The notes under the pieces are model-generated. The model was given only the letters and a program-made list of their open reading frames with translations. It had not been told where the DNA came from and did not search any database. The translations under genes and the position numbers were made by a program. Shown here one piece after another: positions 1 to 10,750 of a stretch of 64,000 nucleotides of DNA (the stretch's first letter is position 1; every line of letters starts with the position of its first letter). Origin of the DNA: Hyposmocoma kahamanoa (taxonomy: Eukaryota; Arthropoda; Insecta; Lepidoptera; Cosmopterigidae); the NCBI RefSeq assembly GCF_003589595.1, contig NW_020653750.1, forward strand, positions 6,417,789 to 6,481,788, written 5' to 3'.

Positions 1-95
1 AACAGTAGTAACAGTAGTAACAGTGGTAACAATAGTAACAGTAGTAACAGTAATAGTAATAATAATAATAATAACGCACACTCACATAGCCCCAA
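1..95. repeat. AGTAAC / AAT microsatellite
   Basis: Imperfect repeats of AACAGTAGT and AGTAAC run into (AAT)n near base 73. The sequence then continues as AACGCACACTCACATAG. The SINE at 62240-62464 also joins an AAT-rich tail to AACGCACACA, so this tract may be the tail of a SINE copy cut off by the window edge. That link is inferred. Confidence 0.8.
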
Positions 96-330
96 CATGT
101 AACCCAACATGTACTAAAAGGAGTTAAGTATATAAGTAGAATACAAAATAAATGCGTTTTTGAACCAAAAGTGAATGGTTAACCATATGGGTGTTTAGAC
201 AAATTACTACTTAGAAGTAAACAAAATTAAAACAACACTAATTAACCGGAATGTAAACCTATGGCTACAGGCTTCATAGATAGATAGAAACAAGGGAATT
301 AATGGCTTTTGAAGTCCGTTTTTAGTACTC

Positions 331-567
331 TGTACTCAGATTATTGAAAGAACACCTTCCCTCTATCCTGTGCAACCAGCAAAATACACTTTCAAAAGAT
401 AAAACGTACAAATAGACCAACAACAAACTGATCATACATTATATTAATTAATCATTGACCAAAACGCAGACTTCATGCAACTGTACTCTACTTTTGAAAG
501 AACACCTTTCCTCTATCCTTTGCAACCAGCAAAATACGCTTCGAAAAGATAAAATGTACAAATAGAC
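331..567. repeat. Local direct duplication, about 85-bp unit
   Basis: Two direct copies, at about 331-417 and 482-567, share TTGAAAGAACACCT, CTCTATCCT, TGCAACCAGCAAAATAC and AAAAGATAAAA with scattered differences. The spacer is unrelated. I do not recognise the unit. It could be a small segmental duplication or two copies of a repeat. Confidence 0.75.
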
Positions 568-926
568 AGGCACGAATTTAAATTTTCTGCTTCACTTGAC
601 ACGACTCTGACTTGTTTACCGACTCTCTCAAAGGCCAGAGTTGGAACTTATTTCTTTGAAAAAGCGCGTTACAGCGTATCTTATAAATCGAAACTAGTTT
701 TGTGGTATAGCAAAGTACATTCTTTGTAACTCGTGTTTGGAATATTGCCGTAGTTCTAGGGTTATTTGTCTGCTTGCAAGAGTACACAGTGCTATGATAC
801 ACACAAAATTAGTGTCGTGAATCGAATTTGACGAAAATTAGGGCTAGCTAGTAAATTGTACTTGATACTAGGTAACGAATGCAATCCTTTAAATGGCTGT
901 TTTTGTATTGGAAAAAGTAAAGATTT
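568..926. other. No feature seen
   Basis: AT-rich sequence. One 74-codon minus-strand reading frame (578-802) has no recognisable motif and is probably chance. Confidence 0.6.
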
Positions 927-1211
927 AACCGACTTTAAAAAGGAGGAGCTTTTCAATTCGACTGTGTTTTTTTGTATGTATGCTACGCGATAGCTCCGAA
1001 TTTAATCTCTTTGCTAAATTTGTGAAACGATTTTGATGATTTTTTTTGTTGGAAAGAGGGTACCTCAGTATTGGCCCCATTTATACTTGAAAAAAATATT
1101 CCATCTCTAAGGATGGCAAACTAGGGGATGAATCCGCTTTCGTGCAATTTTGGTAAACGATTTCAATTAAATTTGGCAAATAGTAATTCCACTAACTTTT
1201 GAGGTCTTTTT
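927..1211 (+). mobile_element. Repeat family E, copy 1
   Basis: It begins with TTAACCGACTTTAAAAAGGAGG and ends with TTTTGAGGTC followed by T's. Inside are a TTGGAAAGAGGGTACCTCAGT block and CTCTAAGGATGGCAAACTAGG. The same order of blocks recurs at 25393-25800, 49448-50262 and 53106-53815. I recognise this as a widespread lepidopteran interspersed repeat, but I do not know its class and it carries no coding capacity. Confidence 0.75.
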
Positions 1212-1499
1212 TTATAAAAAAAATACTATTATTCCATATAAAATTCTTTCGTTGTATGATTGTTTAGTCAGAGGTGTTTCAGCACGCAAAATTACACAAA
1301 ATATACATGTGAACAAGGTAACGTATGCAATGACCCGGTAAAGGGAGTCTGGGTTATCGGTAACCGAAAAAATAACACTGTAAATTCTGTCGCATTTTGT
1401 GTCCGATTGTGTTAGCGCTGAACGCCTGTAAAGGTAAGAACTTTTTGTATCTGATGGGTTCAATAAAAGATCTTGACAAAATTATTTACTAAATGTTTT
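1212..1499. other. No feature seen
   Basis: An 83-codon minus-strand frame (1212-1463) shows no domain. Nothing else recognisable. Confidence 0.5.
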
Positions 1500-2110
1500 G
1501 GAACTACCTACCTCCAAGAAGGAAGGGCGCTTGTGTGTACTTGCGTCCTTGCAACGTAGTATTACCATGAAAATTATCTAACCTAATGCAGAAATAGACG
1601 CCAATACCATATGCGTCCTAGAAACTAGCAGAAATACTTCATTGAAAAGGCGCATGTGGTCATGGTAGTCATAATGGCAGATACGTCCAAGTCATCATAG
1701 TAATATCAAGCGTGTGCTAAGCATGTGCTAAGTCAAAAGGCCACAGCTCACAAGTGGTTACTTACGTCCCTTCAACTACGAATTTAGAATTGAATTTTGA
1801 ATAGAACGTGACTGGCGTCTTTTCGTTTACTTAACCGATTGAAATGTGTTAAAACGAAGAGGCGTATATACGCAATTACGCCTTTTCAATTACTAACAAA
1901 GTTGTTTTGTAAATACGTCCATTTATCTTAGTTCGATCATAAAAGTGTGGGTACTTACATCCACACAAGAAAGAAGTAAAAATAGTGGCAGATTCGCCTT
2001 TTTTTCCTGATCACGGTAGAATGCGTAACTCATTTTTGGCAAAAATGTCACATGCGCCTCTTTAACTAACAACGGCAGAATTCGTTTTATTGCGAATCGC
2101 GTCTATAAAA
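1500..2110. repeat. Irregular degenerate motif tract
   Basis: Short motifs of two kinds recur at irregular spacing: TACGTCC-like (TGCGTCC, ATACGTCC, TTACGTCCC, AATACGTCC) and GCGCCT/CGCCTTTT-like (GGCGCATG, TACGCCTTTTCAATTACTAA, TTCGCCTTTTTTTCC, TGCGCCTCTTTAACTAAC). The pattern suggests a very old, decayed tandem array. The period is not constant and I cannot define a unit. Confidence 0.35.
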
Positions 2111-2170
2111 ACTGTAATGTGCAAAATCATACTGTTTTATAGACACTTTAATCAAATATCCTCTCGTGAT

Positions 2171-2464
2171 TAGCAGTAGAGCTCCTTGTGAAAGAGTTCG
2201 TCCAAGGAAGTACTGCCACCTTAGTTAGCTATTTCTGCCGCCAAGCAGTAATGTGAGCTTACCTTCGACTCGGGTTTGAAGGGTAAGGGTGTTGGTAAAA
2301 TTACAGGCACATGGGACTTGTTAACTTATACCTCAGGGTGATGGGCCCGGTATTCCAAATCTTTGGAATTTAAAGCTCTAAGTGGCACTGCAATCGCTGT
2401 GGACAGGCGTGTCGCTTACCATCGGGCGCACTTGTTCATCCAGTCACTTAATATAAAATAAAAG
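2171..2464 (+). mobile_element. Family A SINE-like element, copy 1
   Basis: Near full-length copy. It opens with AGCAGTAGAGCTCCTTGTG and runs through TTCTGCCGCCAAGCAGTAATG, TTACAGGCACATGGGACTTG, AAAGCTCTAAGTGGCACTGC and GGACAGGCGTGTCGCTTACC to an A-rich end. The fixed left end, A-rich right end, lack of a long open frame and about 300-bp length suggest a SINE or 5'-truncated retroposon. I see no clear tRNA box A or box B. Confidence 0.8.
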
Positions 2465-2849
2465 TATATCACTGTTTATTATTTATTTCAGCCGTTTATC
2501 TCCTACTGGGTGCTCTTACTGGTAGAAGCACGAGAACTAATATTTCCTTATGCTCCTATCGTGACGTCGTCATGACGTCTGATAAGTATAACGTGAGTTT
2601 GTAAATTTCGTTTGGCGTAAGGCGTAACACTTTTGTTGTAGTTATAAATACGTATTATGTAATACACGTAGATATCCATCTATATTCTAGATTCAATATA
2701 AAATTATTCGTTGTAGGTAAGTACAAGAGGTACAAACTAGGAATTCTGCAAAGCATTTCAACGTTTTTATATTTGACATGTAATATCGTTCATGCAATAC
2801 AATTTTCTGTTAGAGAGAAATATTATATGAAGTTACGAGCAAGGTCTGA

Positions 2850-3850
2850 TTGAGTTATTTAAAAGTCTTTAGATGCGGCGTTCAGCGTGAATGCTGCTCA
2901 AAGTCACTCTCAGTAGAATTGCCCTTTTACACTGCTACGAAGTTCAGGGGCCTTACCATGAACTCTATTATTGAATGGCTGAAATATAATAATCTAGTTA
3001 TAAATCTTGACAAAACTAAAGTTATGAACTTTAAACAAAGATACAACAAACCCATATAAACTAGAGTGGTCTATGAAAGCCAGAAGGTCGGTGAAACAAT
3101 GTCAGTAAAGTTCTTAGGTTTATATATAGATAAAAATTTAAAATGGCAAACACACCTAGAATATGTATGTGGCAAGATACTAAAGTTTTCTTATGCATTG
3201 TTTAGGCTATCGAAAATAGTAAATTTAAACGCTTTAGTGACCGCCTACCATGGTTATGCAGCAACCAACCTTAGGTATGGAATAATTTTTTGGGGAAATG
3301 CACCGCACATTGAACGCATATTCAAAGCGCAAAAGAGATGTATTCGGGCTATATGCGGCTTGAAAAAAACAGAAATTTGAAAATACTGACTCTACCATGC
3401 GTATATATATTTGAAATTTCACTTTTCGTAAAACGTCATCTTCATTTATTTGAATTCGTCACACGAGCCCGTCGTTCTCATCAACTGAAAAGTAGATCAT
3501 GTAAAACTGCTCTACTTCAAAAGAGTGTAATAGTAATGGCTACGAAGGTATATAACAAACTTTCACTTGAAATTAGGAATTGCAATGATTGTGCAGAATT
3601 TAAGAAATTATTATTTAATTACCTAAATGATAGGACATTCTATAATATTGAAGATTTCTTATAACATTTACATTTCATATTATTAAATTTGTAATTGATT
3701 ATTATTTTGGTATTGTTATTATGTTTCATTGGTATTGTATGGATGTATATCACCATCCCGCTTTTTTGTCGTTACAAACCTACACTGACCTGTAATAAGA
3801 GTTCATGGTAAGGCCCCCATACGCCATTGAAAGGCCCTGTTGTGTATATG
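2850..3850 (+). pseudogene. Non-LTR retrotransposon reverse transcriptase, C-terminal remnant
   Basis: Three frames in succession give the C-terminal part of a jockey/CR1-type reverse transcriptase. The first reads EWLKYNNLVINLDKTKVMNF and stops at 3057. The second (3066-3380) contains VKFLGLYIDKNLKW and TAYHGYAATNLRYGIIFWGN, typical of the region after the catalytic palm. The third (to 3664) ends with ATKVYNKLSLEIRN and EFKKLLFNYLNDRTFYN. One stop and at least one frameshift separate them. The endonuclease and FADD palm are absent, so this is a 5'-truncated dead copy. The untranslated tail probably runs to about 3850. The exact clade is uncertain. Confidence 0.85.
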
Positions 3851-5224
3851 TATACATATTTATTTAAAAAACTCGTGGTTTAGGTACCTACGTTAAGGAA
3901 TGCAAATCAGAACAATTTATTTGTTGTTCAGATTGTATTCTTTATTGTTATAGATGTTGTACTCGGTCGATAAACATTTGTCATTTAAAATAAGAGGAAA
4001 TAAAACGTCTAAAAAGAAAGAACGGTTCGTGTATAGAGTCTGAAACCGTCGCATCAGATTCAAGGCAGAGTTGAGCGGTAATCCTCCTGAGAAATTAACT
4101 GTTCCATTAGTTTTAATTCACTCGCGCCCGCCCGGCTCTGTTCATTATATTCCCTGTATTCCGTGTATAAACTGGTCAACTCAGTGTTTTATTTATCATT
4201 GAAGGGTTCGGTTGTATCAGGTATCAAAATAATCGATCATTTTTCTGAAGCTGCGTCATAAGTACCATAAGTAAGTAAATAGATAAACACGTCACCCTCC
4301 GGCAAAATATGGCACTAGACAAATAGCAGGTTTCGGATATTTGTATTTATGTATATAAAATGAATCCTACTAGTTAGGTGTAATTATTAAGACTTGTACA
4401 AAAAAAAGTTTTTATGTAAAATATTCGTAATATCAATTTTAAATTATTTTCGAAAATGTTATGAATAACCGATGTAACTGTTATCTTTAATTATGTAGGT
4501 ATTTTATTAAGAATTTTATGTTCGTCTTTCTCAAGGTTTTAAGTAGGTTATAAACCACCACTGGAATTTAAAAACAGTGAAATATAAAGTTTGCAAAAAC
4601 GATAAATGTAAGCTGGGATTCAGTAGCCTGGACCTGAGTGAAGGATTTTGTTTAATTATATACAGAACAGGACCCTAAAACCGTTGAAAAATAAGCGTTG
4701 TGCTGTTGTAATATAAAACTGAGATATGGAGTGTGAAGAGTAATTTTACGTCGAGACTTCGTTGTGCTTTTCGGTACAGACATTTTATTTGTACAGTTTT
4801 AACGCTTAAAAATACCGGATTATAGCTTCTGTCGGCCATATTTTAAAATGTTTTATTATGTATTTTTGTTCCATTTTTGTACAATTGGCTGTTGATTGTA
4901 GGTATAAAGATCGAAATCTCTATTGTGTACACATATTGTGCTTCGGAAAATATGCATTGTATTTCATTAAAATGAAAACTTTGTCTTCTTAAATTTTTTA
5001 AGTTGTAGTTACATGGAGGTTGCGTGTTATAAAAAAAATATAGTTTAATATCTATTACATCTGTTAATGCTACCTACTTGGTACTTGGTGTAACGGGCTG
5101 GTGTCCGCAACTCGACGTCAAGGCGCCTATTTTGCGTATTTTTTTATAATGCAACCTATTCCTAAAATAGTCATAGAGCTTTACGATGCGTAAACACTGT
5201 ATGGACAGGTGAGTCTAAATATGA
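3851..5224. other. No gene seen
   Basis: About 1.4 kb of AT-rich sequence without a reading frame of note or a repeat I can match elsewhere in the window. Confidence 0.55.
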
Positions 5225-5530
5225 ACATGTCTTAGATGAATGTTATGGTCAGTACTTCTGGAATCTCAAATCCAATTGCTATAGATCGAAATGAGAAGCT
5301 AGAGGTGGTAGACAAATACGTTCGTCTTGGACATGTTCTGTCTTTCAGCAAGGAGCACCCGAACAAAGCTAAGGCTTTGACGGCGTGGTGGACAAGGACA
5401 TGGTCGAAGAAATCCGGGTCGTTCATCTGCACGCTGGGTCGATGTCATAATAAAAGTCGCGGGCAAAACCTAGAGCTCACATGACCGGAAAGTTTGGCAA
5501 GAGCGAAAAGAGGCCTTTATACAGCAGTGA
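5225..5530 (+). pseudogene. RTE-type LINE reverse transcriptase, C-terminal remnant
   Basis: The first part reads EKLEVVDKYVRLGHVLS, which matches the LEVVDxYVYLGH block of lepidopteran RTE-like LINEs. After a deletion and a frame change the sequence reads GRSSARWVDVIIKVAGKT, a stop, then SSHDRKVWQERKEAFIQQ, matching the GRPxxRWxDDI...DRxxWxxxxEAF C-terminus of the same family. A stretch between the two blocks is missing. It is a broken fragment. The family assignment is from motif recognition. Confidence 0.8.
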
Positions 5531-5705
5531 GTAATACAGAGCTGAAAATGATGACTTGTAAAATATGGTAAGTATTATTTGGTACTTATTATTTTGTCTA
5601 TTGTCTAAAATATTTTTGTGTTGGTAATACTGTGCAAAACAATAGCAGGGAAAAGTCTTGTGCTAAAGGTTTATTATTAGCATATTATAATAAGACGTGT
5701 AATAC

Positions 5706-6143
5706 ATGCCTGCCCATACGGGGTGCGTCAATGCATACACTATTATTGAAATAATCTTGGTTAAGAGTCGGTACTACCTCAGCTACAATTCAAATTTTTC
5801 CCGTACTGAATCGGTTCTATTGCACGGGTCGAGCGGCTGGGACAATAACATTATTTCAGATAAAATTTTTTACACACGTATTTTTGAAAAATGTATATCG
5901 CATACTACACGTGTTCTATTTAGTTCAGTTGATATAAAAAAAACCATTGATATATGTAAAGTACTTAATGAATACAGCAGCAGTTTTCTTGTAAAATTTC
6001 GAGGTAAGTTTGTGTTTTTTTCTATTGTGAAATTTTTTAGGAAATGTGTTATCACACCGTATAGGGTATATCGTAATCAGGGTATATTCTCTATTTTACT
6101 ATATATTTTTTCCAAAGTGATTGATTCAACACTTTCGGTGTAA
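5706..6143 (+). other. 145-codon open reading frame, unidentified
   Basis: One of the longest uninterrupted frames in the window (ATG at 5706). The product would be rich in Ile, Phe, Ser and Lys, and I recognise no motif, signal peptide or repeat. A good splice-donor match (AGGTAAGT) lies near 6003 and a T-rich tract followed by TTTTAGG near 6041. That interval is shorter than usual insect introns. It may be part of a repeat or a chance frame in AT-rich DNA. I would not call it a gene without transcript support. Confidence 0.25.
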
Positions 6144-6200
6144 TGCGGAATCAACCAAAGCCGATGTTGCATCGACCTAAAATGCTGTACTTACTTATTT

Positions 6201-6955
6201 ATATTTTTATACCAGCATAACGGATTGGTATCTCGATTACGAGAGTAAGATTATGAAATAGAAATGAAACGTTGAACAATTTTGCATTCGAGGCATTCTT
6301 GTTCAAACAACCACAAACACAACAATAAACACGATATGATGTCATTTTTTATACACAGATCGAACGCTTTAATTCTATAATTATTTTGATTTTTTTATGA
6401 CTCGCGCTATGCAACGCGAGTGCATCGCGAGATTGTGCGAATGTGTGTGTCCATACACACATACGAATCGCACTGCTACATTTGTATGGTGTTATATTAC
6501 TTGTTTTATTTACACTATGGCTATTAGCGTCATGGCGGGTAAGGAACTCACCAAACTTATTAACGCGGAATATTCTAGCTCGCCGTCGCGCTTGTTGTTT
6601 CTTTTAAACTAGGGGATCTAATTTCGTCCTCGGTCCGACGTCCGTACGTAACAATTACTGTCTAATAAGTAGTACTCGACCAAATCAAAAGATAAGTATG
6701 AAGCTTCATTTGCATTATGCGTCTGATCACTGATCCTGGCCTTGTCGTCGGCATATAGTATGCATACGGATGCCATCAGAAATTCGCACGAAGCAGATTC
6801 GTTGCCGAACCGTGTCGAGCCGGGTTCGTACGAAGCAATGTCAAAAAAACAACGTCGTTTTTTTCCAAATTCAAAATTGTTCAGCGTTTCATTTCTATTT
6901 CATAATCTTACTCTCATAATCGAGATACCAATCCGTTATGCTGGTATAAAAATAT
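6201..6955. mobile_element. Non-autonomous DNA element with 84-bp terminal inverted repeats
   Basis: The left end (6201-6284) begins ATATTTTTATACCAGC. The right end (6872-6955) is its reverse complement and finishes GCTGGTATAAAAATAT. By eye the two 84-bp arms differ at only two positions. The roughly 590-bp interior has short open frames but no transposase motif. Near-identical arms imply recent activity or arm homogenisation. I cannot assign a superfamily; AT-rich flanks hide any target duplication. Confidence 0.8.
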
Positions 6956-7796
6956 ATTACATATATATTAAATATATTTACAATTGTAAAAATAATTCCT
7001 ATATTAAAAAAAATATTTTGCCTAAATTCAACAACTTATAATCACAATTTGTAACTTATTAGTGGTACTATAATGTTACAAAACATACAAAACTTAGTTA
7101 CAATTACATGAAAATCATGTTTATTGCGAATAGGTTCGATGTGGGACTTCTCCTTGAACTAGTAATTTTTATTGTCCCATTATCACTCGACACAATAGTA
7201 TGGTATGGTACGAACTGGTGTACGCAACTCTACGTGCACAATAGTAATAATAATGCCATTATAAACATGATTATCTTGTCTCATACGACTGATCACTCAC
7301 CATTTGGTTTACCTTATTATTTTAGCTTTTACCTCGCTCACTTTATCTTCTACATTCGGGAATTACCACACTTATTAACGCAGAATTATTATTACAATTA
7401 TTATTTTTACAATTGTAAAAATAAACAAGGGCACATCAAGCTTGACACTTTGGACATAGGACCGTTCTTATCTCTTCTTCTTTATAATGTTATAGCTCTA
7501 TCGATACCATCGATGATTCCGCAAATGTGGAGCTAAGGAACGCGATAGCGTAATTTTAGTCTTAAGTGTCAAGTGGCATTCTGACAAATTCCAAAACAAA
7601 GTACAATTTTCACTTTTCTTGTTAATACATATATCCTATATGTACACGTGCTAGATTAATTTTATTTATTGGGGGCCATACATCTTGCTGGCAAGCCCAA
7701 TGTATATTTGTATATTACATACATAAACATGCCAAACGAGGGTTTATGGTCTAAGTAAGAATAAAACCTACCTCTAGATCTACTAAAATATTTGTT
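6956..7796. other. AT-rich spacer with repeated palindrome
   Basis: No gene. The palindrome TTTACAATTGTAAA occurs twice (near 6980 and 7408). The block near 7430-7470 (CATCAAGCTTGACACTTTGGAC) resembles sequence near 9480 and, inverted, near 44420. The block 7478-7535 (GTTATAGCTCTATCGATACC...) recurs in diverged form at about 23215-23270. A 142-codon frame at 7108-7536 spans these repeats and has no domain. Confidence 0.45.
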
Positions 7797-8376
7797 AGTA
7801 GCAGTAGAGCTCCTTATGAAAGAGGGAAGTGTCGTCCTCGTCCAGGGAAGTATCACTACCTTACCTATTTCTGTCACTAAACGGTAATGTCAGCATTACT
7901 GCGTTCTGGTTTTGAAGGGTAACGGTGCTGGTGAAATTACAGGCACATGGGACTTGTCAACATATTACTTATGTATTATTTTCTCAAACTCGTATCTTAT
8001 AAAGAGTGATTATTGAGGAGAATGCAAAACTTTCTATTTATTTTAATTTTTTTATCAAGGTTGTTAATTTGGATGCATTACTTTAAAAATAGGTTAAAAG
8101 TAATGTGTGAATATGAAGGAAATGTGATGTGAAATCAGACTGCAAAATTTGTAAATACAATGCATTTTTTGCATTTCAGTAATGTTGTGTTTTAAGATAC
8201 GAGTTTGAGAAAGTAAGGCGACGTTATGTCTCAGGGTGCCGGGCGCAGTGGCAGTGTCCCTCAGATCTTTACAACTTAAAGCTCTGAATGGCACTGCAGC
8301 TGTTATGGACAGGTGTGTCACTCGCCACCATGCCCACGACTAGTTCGTCCCGTCACTTGGTGTTATAAGAAAAAAA
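7797..8376 (+). mobile_element. Family A SINE-like element, copy 2, split by a MITE
   Basis: The left half (7797 to about 7961) begins GTAGCAGTAGAGCTCCTTATG and ends ATGGGACTTGTCAAC. The right half resumes near 8226 with TTATGTCTCAGGGTGCCGGG and ends in an A-rich tail. The two halves are contiguous in other copies, so the interval between them is a later insertion. Confidence 0.85.
7979..8213. mobile_element. MITE inserted in a family A copy
   Basis: The left repeat TTTTCTCAAACTCGTATCTT (from 7979) faces an inverted copy ending at 8213 (from TAAGATACGAGTTTGAGAAA), with one mismatch over 21 bp. The interior is AT-rich and non-coding. TTATG occurs just outside both ends (7970-7973 region and 8224-8228) and may be a target duplication, although a few unmatched bases lie between it and the inverted repeats. 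Confidence 0.75.
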
Positions 8377-8934
8377 TGTGAAGAAAAATTTAAGTTTTTT
8401 TTTTGCATTTATTTAATAGTTACATAAATATTAACACGGTTTTATTTTACACTCTTAAACCTAAACAGATTTGTATGAGTGTTGCAACTCCTCTAACATA
8501 ATATATAAAATAACAATTTTATTAAATGTCGACAATATACGAAAAAAAGAAAATATAATGAAGGTATAACGCAAATTAATATTAACAAAAAGTTATGCAA
8601 GCCACCGATTTACAGCCGAAACAGAGCGCGCGCTATTGCAAGGAAACCAGTTCTAATCTGAACGCTATACGCGCGCATACAGGCTGTTCAAAATCAATAT
8701 ATAATGTACCACTACTACGCATGGATTACTTATAAGAAAAAGAAAAATGAAGATAATAAATAGGTACTATAAATATTCTTATTATGTTATATATTTACAA
8801 GTAGATTTTTTCTTTTTTTTGCATAAATATATTACTAAAAAAATTTTTGATGGTATATTCGACTAACTTTTCGTTTAAGATGCAGTGGTAGCGTGTTCAT
8901 AAGTCTAGGAACCAAGTAATTGGTCGTACGAGCA
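8377..8934. other. No feature seen
   Basis: AT-rich sequence with a GC-richer block near 8610-8685 (GCGCGCGCTATTGC ... ACGCGCGCATAC). No reading frame or repeat match. Confidence 0.5.
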
Positions 8935-9450
8935 CCATAAAAATTATGACACATTAACATGAATTCAGATACATATTAACGTGAATTCAGTTTATAAGTT
9001 TTGTAAAGCAGCTTCAGCGTCGCGATCATTCGATATTAAACATGTGTCATCTGCAAACTGATACACAATGCATTTTTTTACAACGTTAATAATGTCATTA
9101 ATATATGTTAAATAATGTAATGGTCCCTACACCGAGCCCTGGGCCGTGTCCTCTGTTACCCTTACTCACGGAGATAATCCTCGCACCATCGAAGCAATGG
9201 GCCTCTAACCCCGCTATTGCCTAGTTTTGTTACAAGTGTACTATGACGCAAAGTATCAAAAGCCTTGCTGTAGTCTTTAGATCATAAACACGTGTTTTTT
9301 ATCATTGAGGCAGCTATTAACGTGGTCAGTAACTCTCGAAAGAAGTTGGGTCGTACTCTTATTTGACTGAAAACCATACTGTTTTTCCGATGAAATTTCA
9401 TATTTACTATAAAATTTGTGTACTATTTTTTTACTTTTGTTTAATATTGG
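8935..9450 (-). pseudogene. LINE reverse transcriptase palm remnant with FADDT
   Basis: Translated on the minus strand, this gives EKQYGFQSNKSTTQLLSRVT (fingers region), then after a frame change and stop GPLHYLTYINDIINVV, then IVYQFADDTCLISNDRD. QFADDT is the catalytic palm motif of jockey/CR1-type reverse transcriptases and TYINDI is the usual block just before it. Several stops and frameshifts interrupt it and the ends are missing, so it is dead. It is the only reverse transcriptase fragment in this window where I can see the FADD motif. Confidence 0.85.
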
Positions 9451-9915
9451 CTTGTTGTAAGTGGTACAGTCAAGTGCATGTCAAGCTAGACACTTTATAC
9501 TTTGGATCGTTCGAATAGAAAATGAAATAGAGTTAAATTTAAAGTGAATTTTAATCTCTCACTGTCAAAATTTAAAGATTTTACAAATCAGTAGGTTGGC
9601 ACCAAATTGCAGTAACTTAAAATAAAAAATTCACTCACAGCTGCTCACTGTCTCCCTTGTTTATTTCTTATTATTAATACCACAATTTTACAAACCATAT
9701 GTACTTAATACTGTGATTGATGTAAAGATTGGAGAAATTTTATTGCCATGCTGGGTCACCGCTCTTAATCAACTGACCTAAAGAGCGGTGGCAACGCGGC
9801 ATCAGAAACGGTTCGAAGCCAGACTGAACGAATGAATTTTTGTTTGTGTTTTGATCTTTATATCAATAATAATAACACACTAGTGGTAGTATTTTGACAA
9901 AAAATACCTTTACAT
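9451..9915. other. Spacer with a repeated GGTACAGTCAAG block
   Basis: GTGGTACAGTCAAGTGCATGTC followed by GACACTTTATACTTTGGATCG at about 9463-9512 resembles, in inverse, 44412-44450, and in part 7430-7470. This is a low-copy repeat fragment of unknown class. The rest is AT-rich with no gene. Confidence 0.5.
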
Positions 9916-10124
9916 CATAGTTTCCCAAAGTGGTCCCTACCACCTCCAGTAGGCGCTGAAGAGTCCACGAGGGGGTAGGAGTTTCGGGAGCCATTTGAAA
10001 AAAAAAAACTTGAATTATCTATATAAACTACACTACATTGTATTATATTATAATTTCTTTTCCTTGTGAGTTTTGTGTGTTAAGTTAATATAAAAATATA
10101 TGCCAAAAAGTTTGGGAACCTATG
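9916..10124. mobile_element. hAT-like MITE, 209 bp
   Basis: The left end is CATAGTTTCCCAAAGTGG and the right end, read inward on the other strand, is CATAGGTTCCCAAACTTT. This TTCCCAAA terminus is familiar from hAT-type elements. The flanking octamers CTTTACAT (9908-9915) and CTCTATAT (10125-10132) match at 6 of 8 positions, as expected for an aged 8-bp target duplication. No coding capacity. Confidence 0.8.
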
Positions 10125-10132
10125 CTCTATAT

Positions 10133-10750
10133 GAATATCAAGTTAGAAAAACATCATGATTATAATAGGGTGTAATATGACTATTAGGTTTGTTATTTTG
10201 TATATAATAGCACTTATTGTACACTGCAAAATATTATTTTTGAGTTTATTCAAAGGTTATTATTTTGCAATGAAGCCGTATGTTGTACCTAGTCTTTTGG
10301 TTGTCTGTTTATTTTGTTTTTTGTGTGCTTACATTAAAGTGGATTTGTACTGTAGGAATTACAGTGTCTGTAGCTAGTTTTTCTCATTTCATTAAACATA
10401 ATTTTTCCTCAAGTCTCATTACTCTGGCCCCGGCTCGGTCCGAGTTTACGACAACCAGGCAATATTGTGCGTGCAACTTAATGAAAAGGAAACACCACCG
10501 GAATTGCCAGAACGACTCTTGCTCCAGTAAAACTTTCTATTTCTGGATAACCTGACTATGTGTATGTGTACTAACAATTACTTGCACTGGATTTGTTAGC
10601 AAATATCTACAAGTTTTCGTCTTATGAATTCTGTTTCTGAGGTAAGTTCCTTATATAGGAATAGTAATAGGATAGTCTCTTCTCACTGTACGTCTTATCG
10701 AGCTTATTTAAAAAATTAAAATGTTTCATTATTTTATATTTAATGTCTAA
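10133..10750. other. No gene identified
   Basis: Two overlapping plus-strand frames (10156-10377 and 10280-10555) are open but have no recognised domain; the first is hydrophobic simply because it is T-rich. Nothing else seen. Confidence 0.5.

Noticed and set aside
6003..6042. Intron inside the 145-codon frame
   Set aside because: The donor-acceptor interval is about 38 bases, below typical insect introns, and splicing would not reveal a recognisable protein.
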